NCBI RefSeq assembly: GCF_028682395.1
Contig: NZ_JANHLC010000003.1
Coordinates: forward strand, 558,001-622,000
Length of the DNA: 64,000 nucleotides
Direction: 5' to 3'
Source of the DNA: Pseudomonas putida
Lineage (GTDB): Bacteria; Pseudomonadota; Gammaproteobacteria; Pseudomonadales; Pseudomonadaceae
Part shown: positions 63,777-64,000 of the stretch, one piece after another
How the letters are laid out: each line of letters starts with the position of its first letter
How positions within the stretch are numbered: position 1 is the first letter of the stretch
The notes under the pieces: generated by a model
What the model was told of the DNA's origin: nothing
The model's input: the letters and a program-made list of their open reading frames with translations, nothing else
Databases searched by the model: none
Made by a program: the position numbers and the translations under genes

Positions 63777-63962
63777 GTCATTACCCTTGCTGAAGTGGAC
63801 TCGGGCAGATACGCACCACCACGACGCTGGTCAGCGAAGGAGTCTGCGCACCTGTCTCCATGAAAGGTCGCCACAGGGGAGCCGATTGGCACTGTGGCAG
63901 GCGAAAAAGGGCGCAACTATTCCGATGCAGCCCCGCCCCGTCTAATGCCGTAAACGCCTACC

Positions 63963-63981
63963 CTATGCCGAATCGGCATAG
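63963..63981. promoter_or_regulatory. Perfect 19-base palindrome at the window end
   Basis: CTATGCCGA-A-TCGGCATAG is a perfect 9+1+9 palindrome, 187 bases upstream of the symporter start. Its form (T-N11-A inside) fits a LysR-type or other dimeric regulator site. The regulated gene may lie beyond the window. Confidence 0.5.
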
Positions 63982-64000
63982 ACATTTCATGACGAGACGA

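Noticed and set aside
62436..63863. 475-codon His/Asp/Gln-rich frame opposite the symporter
   Set aside because: The composition is the usual result of reading hydrophobic codons in reverse; the symporter on the other strand is certain.

Overview
The window is a piece of a Pseudomonas chromosome around the replication origin. The evidence is the gene order (glmS, glmR, glmU, the atp operon, parB-parA-rsmG-mnmG, mnmE-yidC-yidD-rnpA-rpmH, then dnaA-dnaN-recF-gyrB), the protein sequences, and the many DnaA boxes. It looks closest to the fluorescens group, but species cannot be fixed by reading alone.

Positions 1-17420 are the glmS-proximal part of a Tn7-like transposon inserted at attTn7. The right end lies exactly 25 bases beyond the glmS stop codon and carries three TnsB-type repeats at a 20-base period. 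Core genes tnsA, tnsB, tnsC and a tnsD-type tniQ run leftward from that end. A second, shorter tniQ (10298-11221) converges on tnsD, and no tnsE is visible. Further left lie a DUF4238 gene, an unrecognised two-gene unit (8579-9306), a transposase remnant, an IS110/IS1111-type element, an IS5-type transposase, a ParS-type antitoxin-like gene, a DUF2790 gene and an AbrB-type gene. At the far left is a copper-resistance operon: the end of copA, a small Met-rich protein, copB, a c-type cytochrome with a His-rich tail, and copG. The left end of the transposon is outside the window.

Positions 17421-33221 hold chromosomal core genes, all leftward: glmS, its DeoR-type regulator glmR, glmU, the complete ATP synthase operon atpIBEFHAGDC, and the segregation/RNA-modification set parB, parA, rsmG and mnmG. 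A DnaA-box-rich gap (33222-34188) separates mnmG from mnmE. After it come mnmE, yidC, yidD, rnpA and rpmH.

Positions 38115-44907 contain the rpmH-dnaA origin region with seven DnaA boxes, then dnaA, dnaN, recF and gyrB running rightward. Two ParB-binding parS sites lie inside recF. 

Positions 44908-64000 hold a 1469-residue Ig-like/IPT autotransporter, an acyltransferase, gmhB, glyS-glyQ, tag, a lipid A-type acyltransferase, a DUF5924-like membrane protein, a four-gene MCE lipid-transport operon (permease with STAS domain, ATPase, MCE protein, lipoprotein), a nucleoside-recognition membrane protein and a glutamate/aspartate:proton symporter. No tRNA, rRNA or CRISPR array was seen.
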